DNA of 64,000 nucleotides, taken from positions 11,376,411-11,440,410 of the forward strand of contig JANAVB010033216.1 of NCBI GenBank assembly GCA_029216955.1. Direction: 5' to 3'. Positions 37,946 through 50,194 of the stretch are shown here, one piece after another (positions within the stretch are counted from its first letter, which is position 1; each line of letters starts with the position of its first letter). This DNA comes from Iris pallida. Its lineage: Eukaryota; Streptophyta; Magnoliopsida; Asparagales; Iridaceae. A program made the translations under genes and the position numbers. The notes below the pieces were generated by a model. The model saw nothing but the letters and a program-made list of their open reading frames with translations, ran no database searches and was not told the origin of the DNA.

Positions 37946-40404
37946 TATCACCCTCGAATTTTGTTATACGTATTTTGGTATATGTGTACATATCTCAAAC
38001 CCGTATTTTGCCTTATCCAAGGCTAGCCTTGGGTTTTGCATTTGGCATGGGTTAGTTAGCATTTCCTGGTTGGTGTTGTTTATCTTGGCCTTGGCATGCA
38101 TCGGGTTTGGTTGGGTTCGGCTTGGTTGGGTTCGGTTTGGGTTAGCATACAAACCCCTACCTACCACCATCCCCCATTTATTAAGCCATCAACCCTTCTC
38201 TCTCTTCATTCATTTCTTATTTACTTCTCTTCTTCTTCCTCCATTAACTCTCTCCACCTACCAAAAGAGAGGCTTAGGCAAGTGCAACTTGCTTCATGGA
38301 GGAACTCCATTTTTGTTGTTCCATTGCCTTTCTCACGAGATTCTAAGACACTTTAGTACTTAGCATTTTCAATTTCCATGATTAATTTCTTGTAGATCTA
38401 AGTTTGTTGCATTTCGGATTTCTTGGATTTCGATCTACTAAACTTGGTTGTTCCCAGAGTTTAAGAGCTCCATGTAGTAGGAATTTCGATTCTACGCAAG
38501 ATTGGCGTTTGAGTGGCTGGATTTCATCAAGTCTTGGCCGAGATGGGGTTCCTTGAGCTTCTTGAGTACCCATGGCTGCATGTCTTGACCTTGGAGAGGA
38601 GACGAGCCCTTTACGTACACGTTTTTACAGCATTTTTCTCCTTTACGCACACGTTTTCACGTGCCTGCGTAGTGTTCCCCTTTTTACGCCTACGCATTTG
38701 CGTGCCAGCGGAGTCCCTTCTACACCGAGTTCATTCGAGCTCTACGCAGGGGCTACTCCCGCTAGCGTAGAGTCTCGCGTGCGTAGAGTCTCGCTCGGGC
38801 GCTCACGTGCGTAGAGTCTCGCTCGAGTACTCGCGCGCGTAGAGTGCCTGCTCGCGTAGAGTGGCTGCTCGCGTAAAGTGCTTGCTCGCGTAGAGGGGTC
38901 CTTCCTTGGTCTTTCTTACATAACGCCATTTTTACGCTCGGGGCCCCTTGGCCTAGCGTAGAGGTTCGCTAGCGTAGAGTCTTGAGCCCCTTTGGCGTAC
39001 TCTGTTGCCTTGTTATGTTCTTGTACTTTTATTTTAATCACGAATTAATTTATCTGACTGGAATGATAATTGTACATGGCATGTTATAGCAAGTAATTGA
39101 TATGACATGACATGATATGACACGACAAGCAAGCATAATAGGAACTATTGAATGCTGTTGCGATAGCTAGCATAACATGACAAGAATGAATGATCTGGAC
39201 ACCGTGGACGATTGTGTTTGTACAAATGAACCAGTACTGTCTTGCATCATGTTTAGGGCAAGGATCCCTGAGTACCACGGTCAGGGGTACCTACTTAAAC
39301 TGACTAAGACTAATAATTAGAATAATACTGTAGTCATAAAGATATTTCCCAGCTACAGGCAATCCAGTTATCTGGGCGCCCCATTATAGGATTTGTAGCC
39401 TGCCGTCGAGTAGGGCACATTTCCAGCACACTGTCATGTGTTGCACCCTTCAAGCTACTTAAGGGTACATGCATTTCCTGGATGATGTACCCACATGAAC
39501 TCAACCCCTAATTGCATCCGGATAATCTGGATGGTCTGCAGGGCTTGTGGCTGTTGGTAAGATCTCATTGTATCTTGCTAGTAACTAGGTCTGTGATAAC
39601 CCTATTTAGTTAAAGTATTAAGTCGTACTTATTGCTTGGCCGTAAATGTTGATTGGAGTCTAGCCAGTTTAAGCCTTGTCTTGTTCCAGTACATAGCTAT
39701 CTTGGAACATGATTGTTCATGCTTACCCTTTTTATACTGACCTGAATAATTTCTCACCTTCTTGCCAGTTATTGCCCTATTAAATTTCATGTCTTATTTA
39801 TCTTTCTCATTTTATGATTCTGATATTGCATTAGTTGTGGCACTTGCTCTTTCTGGGATCTGACCTAGCTGGTTTTGCGTGGCCAGATACCGGAGCGGCT
39901 CTAGAGGATCTCCCTACCTTTCAGCCAGATGGTGACCACAGGCGTAACCCTGGCAACGAGTGGGTTATATTTTGGCTCTCCCACTCTATTGTAAAAATAT
40001 TCTTTTGAGGCGTTTAGCCAACGAGCACGTATAGCTCGATTGTACTTACCTACTGTCTGCCTACGGGCTGTAGCATGATTAACAAATCCTAAGGTTGATC
40101 ATGTATGACTGAAACTCTTGCTAGTCTTCATATTTTGTATAACTAACTTCATGATCATCCAAATATGTAATGTATGGGATGCCTTACTATTGTATATTTG
40201 GTGCTCTGACATCTTGTAACTACTATTATTTGTTTGAGATTGAGACAATAGGCTTGTTCATGACCGTAAGAGACTGATGGCTTGTAGTTAAACCCTCATG
40301 TATCTAGACAGCCGTGACCGTATAGCGAGGTGGGTTGCACTTCAATATACGTAGCTGGCTGTGTCTGCCCTCGCTCTCCAGTATTCTGGTTCTGGGGCGT
40401 GACA
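37946..40404 (+). mobile_element. Element B3 5' LTR
   Basis: 2,459 bp, starting TATCACCCTC (the 3' LTR has TGTCACCCTC, so the terminal TG has mutated to TA) and ending GGGGCGTGACA. It has the empty ATCTG site at 39052-39056, where the 3' LTR has an A insertion. Its U3 array is GCGTAGAG-rich, unlike the TACGCT array of B2. A short deletion near 39825 removes sequence present in B1. Confidence 0.93.
38765..38990. repeat. GCGTAGAG-rich array in B3 5' LTR
   Basis: GCGTAGAGT occurs repeatedly with CTCGCTCG-type spacers of variable length. It sits at the LTR position where B2 carries the 35-bp TACGCT array. The matching region of the 3' LTR is about 46200-46425. Confidence 0.8.
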
Positions 40405-40413
40405 CGGTTTAAG

Positions 40414-40431
40414 TGGTGGCCCATGCAGGTC
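40414..40431 (+). other. Primer-site-like motif of B3
   Basis: TGGTGGCCCATGCAGGTC, preceded by CGGTTTAAG (TGGTTTAAG in B2). Confidence 0.65.
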
Positions 40432-40620
40432 TTGTGAATCAAGATATGTGATGGTTTACCGAATAGATGTCTCAATAAGCACTCGCCTTTGATCTCTACT
40501 CGTGCCTTCTAATCTTTCTAAAATATTGACCTGATCACATGCTTATATCCTCGATCTATCTTGGTCCTTCCTTATTGTCCCCTATGTCATTGTTTTTCCT
40601 GTGGCATTATTCTTGGTCCT

Positions 40621-41930
40621 ACCGATCAGCAGGGAGAAGCTCAACCAGCACCTCAATAGCAACAAGAGGATCATGCTCAGCACTCAGGAGCAGCTTCCCG
40701 AGTCATGCTTTCCGGAGGTCCAGAACCCCTAGTGCAGCCAGCCCAGCCTGTAAGACAGGATGATGAAGTCTTGGTTGGACTCATCAGGGAGTTGCTTGCA
40801 TCACAGGATCGTCGAGGTGATGCATTGCACCAGACAGTACAAGATGCTCTGAGCGGAGGTGGTCATCAAGGTAACAGTGCGGCCAACAGCTTCAAGCGTT
40901 TGAACCCTCCCTTATTCGATGGCAGCGAAGATGCTATTGCCGCGGATGCTTGGCTGCAGGATACTGAGGTTATTCTAGAAGCAGCCAGGACTCCAGAAGA
41001 TAAAAAGGTAGCCGTGGTGCGCCTGCAGTTATTGGATCTAGCCCGCAGTTGGTGGGCGGTGCAGGCTGTTGAATTAGTGGCACCTATTGCCTGGACAGTA
41101 GTCCGTGAGAGATTCCAGACCAAGTACTTTGACGTTGTAGCTCGGTATGATCTACAGACGAGATTTATTAATTTGAAGCAGATAGGCAGGACAGTCGATG
41201 GATATATGATCGAGTTTTCCAGGCTTAGTCGGTTTGCTCCCACCTTGGTGGCAACCGAGTTCGACAGAGCTCAGCAGTTCCAACAGGGACTCCACTTGGA
41301 GATTTTAATGGCGGTGGAGCAGTTTGAGCATCAGACTTTCGATGCAGTATTGAGAGCAGCTAGGAGGCATGAGTATACCTTCCAGAGAATTGTGGACAGA
41401 ACCGAGAGTCGGAAGCGGTCTCACGGCCAGATGAACCAGTCTTCAGCAGCAGCCCCGGCATCTAGGACTTTGACTATTGGAGCTCCGAGGCGGACGGCTT
41501 CCGTTACATCGACTCAGCATTTGATCCCGACAAATCCCCAGCAGCAGCAGCAGAAGCTGTCTTCCGCAATGAGTTGCACTCATTGTGGGAAGCCAGGGCA
41601 TGTGGTATCAGAATGTCACAGAGCACAGGGTTTGTGCATGGTTTGTGGGGCACCGGACCAAAGGGTTGGGAACTACCTGAATAGGGGGAGTTCATCTTCT
41701 TTGACCTTTTGAAGTCCCTCGGTTAGGGGGCCAGCCCCAGTACCAGTTCAGCAGCAGCAACAGCACCCGTATCCGAGGCCCTTGCCGCCTCAGGCCCAAG
41801 CATTTCAGCAGCAGAACCCTCAGCAGTATGCACAAGTCCAAGCTCAGATCCAGAACTACCAGAAAGGTTTCCAGCAGAGGGGACCAGCACCCAGAGGGCA
41901 AGGTCAAGTGATGGCTTTGACTGCGGAGGA
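40621..41930 (+). pseudogene. gag: B3 gag (Ty3/Gypsy, Tekay-like), disrupted
   Basis: Homologous to B2 gag along its length, with the same FKRLNPP and ARSWW blocks. The first zinc knuckle (about 41571-41612) is intact. The second (about 41631-41672) has lost His (Q) and the last Cys (Y). Stops at 40657-40659 (TAG) and 41710-41712 (TGA) break the frame. The Gln-rich linker continues to the protease. B3 has more lesions than B2, in line with its greater age. Confidence 0.87.
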
Positions 41931-43727
41931 GGAGTTAGCATCATGTGAGGTAGTAGCAAGTACTATTTTCGTCAACTCCATTCCAGCATCAGCGTTATTT
42001 GATTCTGGTGCATCGCATTCATTTATGTCTGCACAATTCATGACACGGATAGGACTGGAGCCCGAGTCATTATCAGTAAGGCTCAATATACTTAATGGTA
42101 ACGAACTTGTGGGAGTAGATAGAGTGTTTTCCTCGTGACGGATCGTAGTTAGCGGTAAAGAGTTTCCCGCTAGGTTGATAGAATTCCCGATGGCCGATTA
42201 TGATGTGGTCCTAGGGATGGATTGGTTGAGGGACCAGTATGCTAGAATAGATTGCCATATCGACAAGATTATTTTTAGTATTCATGGTGAGCCAAAGTTT
42301 TCATTCTTCCGAGGCGGTGTAGAACATTCTCCCCCAGTATTTCAGAGGGCAGTTACAGCGGCAGTTCGATTTCCTAGAGTTGTAGAAGAGTTTCCTGATA
42401 TTTTCCCCGAGGAGCTTCCAGGTATGCCACCAGAGAGAGAGATCAAGTTCGCCATAACTTGATCCCCGGAACAGCACTAGTGTCAGAGAGAGTTTACCGG
42501 ATGGCACTGTCAGAATTAGAGATCTTGTATAAGATGATTGAAGAACTCAAGACCAAGGGATTCATCCGTGCTAGTGGATCGCCTTGGGGAGCCCCGATGC
42601 TTCTTGTGAAAAAGAAGGATGGTACATCCAGATTATGTGTTGACTATCGTACCTTGAACTCAGTGACAATCAAGAACAGATATCCTCTCCCGAGGATAGA
42701 TGACTTGTTTGCTCAACTCAAAGGGGCGTCCATATTTTCGAAGATTGACTTGCGGTCAGGATACCACCAGATCAGAGTCAGAGAGCAGGACATCCCGAAG
42801 ACGGCATTTAGATCCAGGTATGGGCATTGAGAGTTCCTTGTTATGCCATTTGGAGCAACTAATGCGTCGGCTGTATTCATGGACCTCATGAATCGTATCT
42901 TTATGCCTTATTTGGATCAGTTCATGATTGTGTTCATAGACGACATCCTGGTCTACAGCAAGAGTGAAACAGAGCATGAGCAGCATCTCAGAGTTGTCCT
43001 TCAGATTCACAGAGAGCACCAGTTGTATGCAAAGTTCAGTAAATACGAGTTCTAGCTCGATCGCATTTCATACTTGGGTCATATCATCACCGGAGGTGGA
43101 GTGGAAGTGGATCCCCAGAAGATCGTAGCTATTAAGACGTGGCCGGTACCCTGCACAGTTGTAGAAGTTTGTAATTTTTTTGGCTTGGCCAGCTACTACC
43201 GGCGATTTATTTCAGACTTTGCACGAATTTCAACACCTATGACCTAGTTGAGCCGCAAGGATGTGCAGTTTGCTTGGATAGCAGAATGTCAGGATTCTTT
43301 CGAGAAGTTGAAGTGGGGCTTGATGATGGCACCCATTCTCACGCTTCCAGATGGGACCGGGGGATTCTCAGTATATTGTGATGCTTCAGACAGAGGTTTA
43401 GGATATGTTTTGATGCAGCATGGGAAGGTAATATCTTATGTATCACGATAACTTCGTGACCATAAGGAAAATTACCCGACCCACGACTTGGAGCTGGCAG
43501 CAGTAGTGTTTGCTCTTAAGCTTTGGAGGCATTATTTGTATGGGGATTGGGTGGAGATTTTCACCGACCACAAGAGCCTGAAGTATGTGTTTAGCCAGAA
43601 GGATCTTAACATCGTCAGAGGAGATGGCTAGAGCTACTTGTGGATTATGACATCAACCTGCAGTATCATCCTGGAAAGGCCAACGTTGTTGCAGATGCAT
43701 TGAGCAGGAGGGCCGGAGTTTATTTTC
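41931..43727 (+). pseudogene. pol: B3 protease, reverse transcriptase and RNase H, heavily disrupted
   Basis: Protease [10 protein letters not shown] lies near 42000. Reverse transcriptase keeps [24 protein letters not shown] and the catalytic FIDDILVYS (about 42933-42960). RNase H keeps YCDASDRGLG (about 43375) and FTDHKSL. Breaks: TGA at 42136-42138, a one-base loss near 42458, TGA at 42828-42830 (Trp in B2), TAG at 43053-43055 (Trp in B2), TAG at 43245-43247, TAA at 43449-43451, and a one-base loss near 43612. It cannot make a functional enzyme. Confidence 0.88.
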
Positions 43728-45259
43728 TAACAGCACAACCAGAATTATTAGCAGATCTTCAGAAGATGGGTATAGAAGTTGTCCTTCCTACCAATGTGGC
43801 ATTGATGGCCAGTATGCAAGTTCAGTCCAGTATAGTTGAGAGGATCAAGTTGGCTCAGTCCGCAGATTCTAAGCTTCAGCGGCTTAGGGCAGAATGTGTA
43901 GCAGGACGAAGACCAGAGTTATTTATCCATGAGGATGGTACACTTCGACATGGGAGGCATCTTTCTGTACCTAGTAGTGATATCAGACAGGAGATCATGG
44001 CAGAAGCTCACAGTTCTCAGTATTCGATTCATCCGGACGGTACGAAGATGTATCGTGATATCCGACAACAATTTTGGTGGAATGGTATGAAGAGATAGAT
44101 AGCCCAATTTGTCTCTCGTTGTTTAGTTTGCCAACAAGTTAAAGCTGAACATCAGAGACCGGCTGGACTTTTTCAACCCTTATCGATCCCAGAATGCAAA
44201 TGGGAGCACATAACCATGGATTTTGTAACTGGATTGCCTAGATCCCCAGCCGGGAGGGATGCTATCTGGGTTATAGTCGACAGACTCACCAAGGTAGCTC
44301 ATTTTATCCCTTTCAAAATCGGTCAGTCGACGGATCAGCTTGTAGAGATGTACCTTAGGGAGATAGTCAGGTTGCATGGAGTACCAGTCAGTATTGTGTC
44401 CGACAGAGATTCGAGATTCATATCGCACTTTTGGCATAGTCTTTAGAAAAGTTTAGGAACTCGTCTCAAGTTCAGTTCAGCTTATCATCCGTAGACAGAT
44501 GGTCAGTCAGAACGCACGATCCAGACTCTTGAAGATATGTTGCGGTCATGTACACTCAACTTCGGTGGTTTGTGGGAAGATCACCTGCATCTTATGGAAT
44601 TCTCCTACAACAACAGTTTCCAGGACAGTATTCAGATGGCACCCTTTGAGGCCTTGTACGGTAGGAAGTACAGATCTCCGCTAGCGTGGGATGATATAGG
44701 CGAGAGGCAGATGCTTGGTCCAGAGATGATCACCCGAACTATTGAGGTGGTCAGGCAATTTAGGGATCATCTTCGAGTTGTGCAAGATCGCCAGCGTCAT
44801 TGGGCCGATTCCCATCGGTGTCCCCTTGAATTTTCTGTCGGCGACCATGTATTCCTTAGGATCTCGTCTACCCGTGACGTCATTCATTTCGGCGTACGAG
44901 AAAAGCTTAGTCCTAGGTATATAGGGCCGTTCGACATTCTAGAGCGAGTAGAAGACGTGTCATATCGTCTCGCTCTTCCGTCGTCGTTACGTGAGGTGCA
45001 TGATGTCTTTCATGTATCCCAATTACGACAGTATATCCCGAATCTGAGTCATATTCTTGATCATTCGGAATTGGTTGTTGGTACCAACCTTTCGTATGAG
45101 GAGAGACCCGTATCCATATTGGACCGGAGAGAGAAGATACTCAAGCACAAGACTATCAAGTTAGTCTGTGTTGCTTGGGGTCATCACTCTTTGGGTGAGT
45201 CAACATGGGAGCGTAAGGATGATATTCGATCGCGATATCCCGACCTGTTTGACTCATAA
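43728..45259 (+). pseudogene. pol: B3 integrase with chromodomain-like tail, disrupted
   Basis: The HHCC module is near 44000-44140, the Asp residues at MDFVTGLP (about 44217) and VSDRD (about 44399), and the Glu in GQSERTI (about 44503-44518). The Tekay-type C-terminus (VSILDRREKILKHKT ... STWERK) ends at TGA 45257-45259. Stops: TAG at 44096-44098, TAG at 44444-44446, and TAG at 44492-44494, the last at the same codon as in B2. The integrase core Asp and Glu residues all remain. Confidence 0.88.
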
Positions 45260-45397
45260 GGTATAATATCTTTCTTATGCCTTATGCCTTATGCCTTAAT
45301 TCCTTGCTTGCATGAATGATTGCTTGATTGATTGCCTAGTTATAACTTGCTTATGATTAGTATAGCTTGTCTGACATCTTTAGCCTCTTGATTAAAT

Positions 45398-45431
45398 TCC
45401 GAGGACGGAATTCTTTTAAGGTGGGTAGATT
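45398..45431 (+). other. Polypurine tract of B3
   Basis: TTCCGAGGACGGAATTC then AAGGTGGGTAGATT, directly before the 3' LTR start TGTCACCCTC. Confidence 0.85.
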
Positions 45432-46493
45432 TGTCACCCTCAGATTTTGTTATACGTATTTTGGTATACGTGTACGTATCTCGGACCCGTATTTTGACTT
45501 GTCCTGACTGGCTAGCCTTGGGTTTTGCATTTGGCATGGGCTAGTTAGCATTTTCTGGTTGGTGTGGTTATCTTGGCCTTGGCATGCATCGGGTTTGGTT
45601 GGGTTCGACTTGGTTGGGTTCCGTTTGGGATAGCATGCAAATCCCAACCTACCACCATCCTCCATTTATTAAGCCAACAACCCTTCTCTATCTTCATTCA
45701 TTTCTCATTTACTCCTCTTCTTCTTCCTCCATTAACTCTCTCCACCTACCAAGAGAGAGGCTTAGGCAAGTGCAACTTGCTTCATGGAGGAACTCCATTT
45801 TTGTTGTTCTATTATCTTCCTCACGAGATTCTAAGACACTTTAGTACTTAGCATTTTTAATTTCCATGATTTATTTCTTGTATATCTAAGTTTGTTGCAT
45901 TTCGGATTTCTTGGGTTTTGATCTACTAAACTTGGTTGTTCCCGGAGTTTGAGAGTTCCATGTAGTAGGAATTTTGATTCTATGCAAGAGTGGCTTTTGA
46001 GTAGCTGGATTTCATCAAGTCTTGGCCGAGATGGGGTTCCTTGAGCTTCTTGAGTCCCCATGGCTGCGTGTCTCGGCCTTGGGGAGGAGACGAGCCCTTT
46101 ACGCACACGTTTTCATGTGCCAGCGTAGCTTTTTCCTCCTTTATGCAGGGAATCTCTTCTACGCCGAGTTCATTCGAGCTCTATGCAGGGGCTACTCTCG
46201 CCCGCGTAGAGTCTCGCGTGCGTAGAGTCTCGCTCGGGCGCTCACGTGCGTAGAGTCTTGCTCGAGTACTCGCACACGTAGAGTGCCTGCTGCGTAGAGT
46301 GCCTGTTCGCGTAGAGTGCTTGCTCGTGTAGAGGGGTCCTTCCTTGGTCTTGCTCGCGTAAGGCCATTTTTCGCTCGAGGCCCCTTGGCCTAGTGTAGAG
46401 GTTCGCTAGCGTAGAGCCTTGAGCCCCTTTGGCGTACTCTGTTGCCTTGTTATGTTCTTGCACTTTTGTTATAATAACGAATTGATTGATCTG
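45432..46493 (+). mobile_element. B3 3' LTR, left segment
   Basis: Matches 37946-39056 of the 5' LTR, with its own shortened GCGTAGAG array. It ends at ATCTG, where the A solo LTR is inserted. Confidence 0.93.
46489..46493. repeat. Target-site duplication of A solo LTR (left)
   Basis: ATCTG, partner of 50115-50119. Confidence 0.93.
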
Positions 46494-49222
46494 TGTCACG
46501 ACCCACACCCGCTTTTCGGACGCGAGCTCGTGAGCAAGCCAGCTACGTATCGAGTGGACTCCAGCCCGACTCGAGTACGTATAAGCTGCCAAGGTCATGG
46601 GTATCATGTCTAATCTAAACTATATCTCAATCCATAGGAATCATATAAAACAAGAATGAACAAGTATGGATCATGGTCTGCAGCCCATTAGCATATTGTT
46701 CGATTAGACTCTAAGAATGATATGAGTCTATAAATAAGCAGAGTATATCATGGTACTGAATATAAAGCACGAGAGGATAATAAAGAAATATCACAAGTAA
46801 ATACCTGTATCATGCATCGCAATCCTCTACCATCCCGCTCTGCTAACTAAGTCCATACAATCGCTAAACCTGAAGAGATCATCAGGTCCTCAGAGGACTA
46901 GCAAGATACATAAAACATGCCTATCTAACAGTTTAATCATGTAATAATATATACAGGATATAAACAGGAACTAGACAGGAAACTGACATGTGGCTACTGA
47001 CAGGTAACTATGAACACGGATACGGGATCAAGTATGCATAAATGAACTGTCGGTAGATCAATGGAATACCAACCCTCGCCCCGAATGTGGACTCACAGGT
47101 CAGTTTAAAGACAAGTCACCCTCGCCCCGTATGTGGACTCGCAGGTGCAAAGGACAACCCTCGCCCCGTGTATGGACTCGCAGGTTGTGGGTAAGACAAA
47201 GGAATAGCAGTTCACTCACACATACTTGCAGACACGACTCGGTCAAGATACAGGTGAAGATACGGTACAACTCAGTCATGACACAGGTAAGAACAACTCT
47301 ATCATGATCCATGACGTAAACAAGCCTGGTATAACTACACTATCAAGTCATGATATACCGATATACAAGCAAGACAATAAACTGGTAAACGCGGTATTAT
47401 ATAAATCTATAACAACTAAGATAACTAAAGATAGCATACTACAACAGGTGTACTATAAGCATGAAAATAAACTGTAGAGGGAGGCAAGGTATACTTGCCT
47501 GGTGGTTGCCCGCAGATCCAATAAATATATAGTCGACTGGTAAGCCATACAGTCCAAGTCATCACAACTGCCTCCGAAAGCTGAAATAAATAATACCAAC
47601 GTTCTCAGAATAGTCAAATTAGCTAGGATTTCCTATTCTTAAGTCCAATTCTGGATATAGGGGCAAAACGGTAATTTCGGGCCAAAACGATGTCCATCGT
47701 TGGACCCGCTTTGTACCGAAAAGCGTGTCAGAGTCAATGGTCTCTAAAGTCGTCAAACTATATGTCAACAGGTCTAGTTTTTCGATACAAACCCAATCGT
47801 GTGTCTAAAGTTGGATTCCGACTGGCGTGCATAAAATTGTCCGTTGAGTGGGACCGTGGGGCCCGTAAAATGGCGGTCAAATCGACTGTCTCAGAATTGG
47901 ACCAAACTTGGCATACAGGACCAGAAAAATTATGCGTTCCTGATGGCACAAGTTTCGTCTCGATCTAACTAGCATGCACAAAGTAATTAAGAAATTTGCA
48001 AAGGGGCCGATACGGTGAATTTTGACGGATACGCATCAAATTCGTCGCGCACGCGCGACCAATTTGAATTCTACCAAAGCCCACACGACCATGAAGACGT
48101 TACGCACCTTTCGATGCCTTCGGTTCGCGACCACGTAGCCCGGATTGGTAGGACGTACGACGTATCGGACAAATTTCCAAAGTTAAAACTGTTTTGAACG
48201 TGGTTTCTCTGTTTTGGAAAACGAATTTCTCAACATATATTCGATGAAACATAAAACTACAAAAAGGGTTTTGATGCTGTTTAGGTCGACTGAAATACTG
48301 TTCAGATAGATTTTATAGGATGTCTATGGGTTACCATTAATTGGCCTTCCAACTTGGGTGTTGGGACAGGGTTTTGCCCTGTTTACTAGCGGGTTTTTCG
48401 TCAACTTCAACTCTGTTTTCTGGCCAACCTCGGCCATTAAGATTCGAACTAATTGAAGGGATATAAAGATGGTTAGTTTGTCAACAAACCTGGGAAGGAG
48501 GATCGGACAACCATCGACTACACGCGACGAATGGTCGTTGCGAAACTCGTCCGTGGCTGCACGCTGTTGCTGCTGTTCTCTGTTGGCTGTTGCTCGGTTT
48601 CCGGCACGGCGCGCATGCTCCGGCGGTCGTTGCGGCAGCGGCGGTGCTTCCAGGGTCGGGGGATTCAGGGTTTTGGTGTCGCCAACATTCTCTCCCTCTC
48701 GATAACTCTCTCGTTTATATGCGGCTGAAGGATCGGGTTCTGTGCGTGAGGAAATATCTTGGGTTTGCAGGAAGTTTGGGCTCGGGCTGTTGGCATAAGC
48801 GTGGGGAAAGAGTTTGCATGGCTGGGCTTGCTGATGGGGAATTCACTTGGTGTGTATTTGCTGCTGGCTTCAAACCAAGGGGCTCAGCTGCTTGTTAGCT
48901 CGCGTGGCTCAGGCCTGGTTTGTTGGTTGGTAATGGGTTCGGGTGTGGGTTTATAGGCCTGAGCCCGCTTGGTTGGCTGGCTGGGATTTTGCATTCTTTT
49001 TCTTTTTTATTAATAAACTATTATGTATATATTTACATACATACACATATGTGGATACATATATATATTCGTATATATACACATACACACGTATATCTTC
49101 ATATACTACTTTATGTTATATATATCTATATATATCACAAACTCAATATAGACAATAAAATATCTTAAATAAAAATAATATTTATAAGGTAGAATTATTC
49201 ATAGCAACCAATTAATGTCCTA

Positions 49223-49320
<98 letters not shown>

Positions 49321-50114
49321 TATAATAAATCTCCAACAATTCCAAATAAAATCTCGACATTATCTATTCATAATATATGACCTATTTATATAAATATGAA
49401 CCTATACAACATTTATTTGACCATAAAATAATACAACAAATAATAGTAAATAATTTATATTTACTAACAACCATCAATATTACTAATAGTAATACCAAAC
49501 AATACAAATTGCAATAAACCAACTAATAGGAGCAGCATTGGTGACCCATAATACCCTTACTCTAATTGGGTCCACAAGAAAATGGTGCTAGCATTTTAGA
49601 AATGACATTCTAACATATTAATGCCATTTCATTATGCATAAAAATATTTAGAAATATTTGACAATAACAAAATAAAATACCAATTACTAGCATCTACCCG
49701 GGATATGTCTACATGGGTGTTCTTGGACGCATTATATGTCTATACGGGCTTGGGCTCAGTTCGGGTCCAGTTTGGTCCAACTTGGTACAACCGGATTCTA
49801 AAATCAATATAACTAATTAATAAATAATTAATTCATCGGTGGGGGTTAATTCGCAACTTAGCCTGGTTTTTCTAGTTAGGACACACTTATGGCTGGATCT
49901 TCCTTGGCATGGCTAATACACTAGTCAAGGCACGCCATTGCACTATCCGTGCCATGATTCCTAGTCGTCTTGTACTCTAAAACTCCACCATGGCTAAAGG
50001 CATCTACCGTAATAATTAACTAAATAATTATTTATAAAAATCTAAAAATCACCATTTAAATCAAATAAATAATAAAATAATATTTCAAAAAAAAATTCGG
50101 GAAGGGAGGCTACA
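46494..50114 (-). mobile_element. Family A solo LTR, copy 3
   Basis: A 3,621-bp complete A LTR (TGTCACGACC to GGGAGGCTACA on the plus strand) flanked by ATCTG on both sides, with no internal region. This is the classic result of recombination between the two LTRs of an element. In its left part it shares the three-unit CCTCGCCCC segment with copy 1. Several later differences (for example GTGCTAGCATTTTAG near 49585 and AATATCTTAAA near 49160) agree with copy 2. A candidate TATA lies at 48714-48720, mutated to ATATAAA on the minus strand. Confidence 0.95.
49225..49318. repeat. (AT)n microsatellite in A LTR copy 3
   Basis: About 94 bp of alternating AT at the position conserved in the other A LTRs. 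Confidence 0.95.
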
Positions 50115-50194
50115 ATCTGACTGGAATGATAATTGTACATGGCATGGTATAGCAAGTAATTGACATGACATGACATGACACGACAAGCAAGCAT
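50115..50194 (+). mobile_element. B3 3' LTR, right segment (to C insertion)
   Basis: Continues the B3 3' LTR after the A solo LTR, beginning with the duplicated ATCTG (50115-50119). It matches 39052-39137 and 7534-7615. It is cut by C after AGCAT (50190-50194), the expected left target duplication of C; the remainder of this LTR lies right of the window. Confidence 0.9.
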
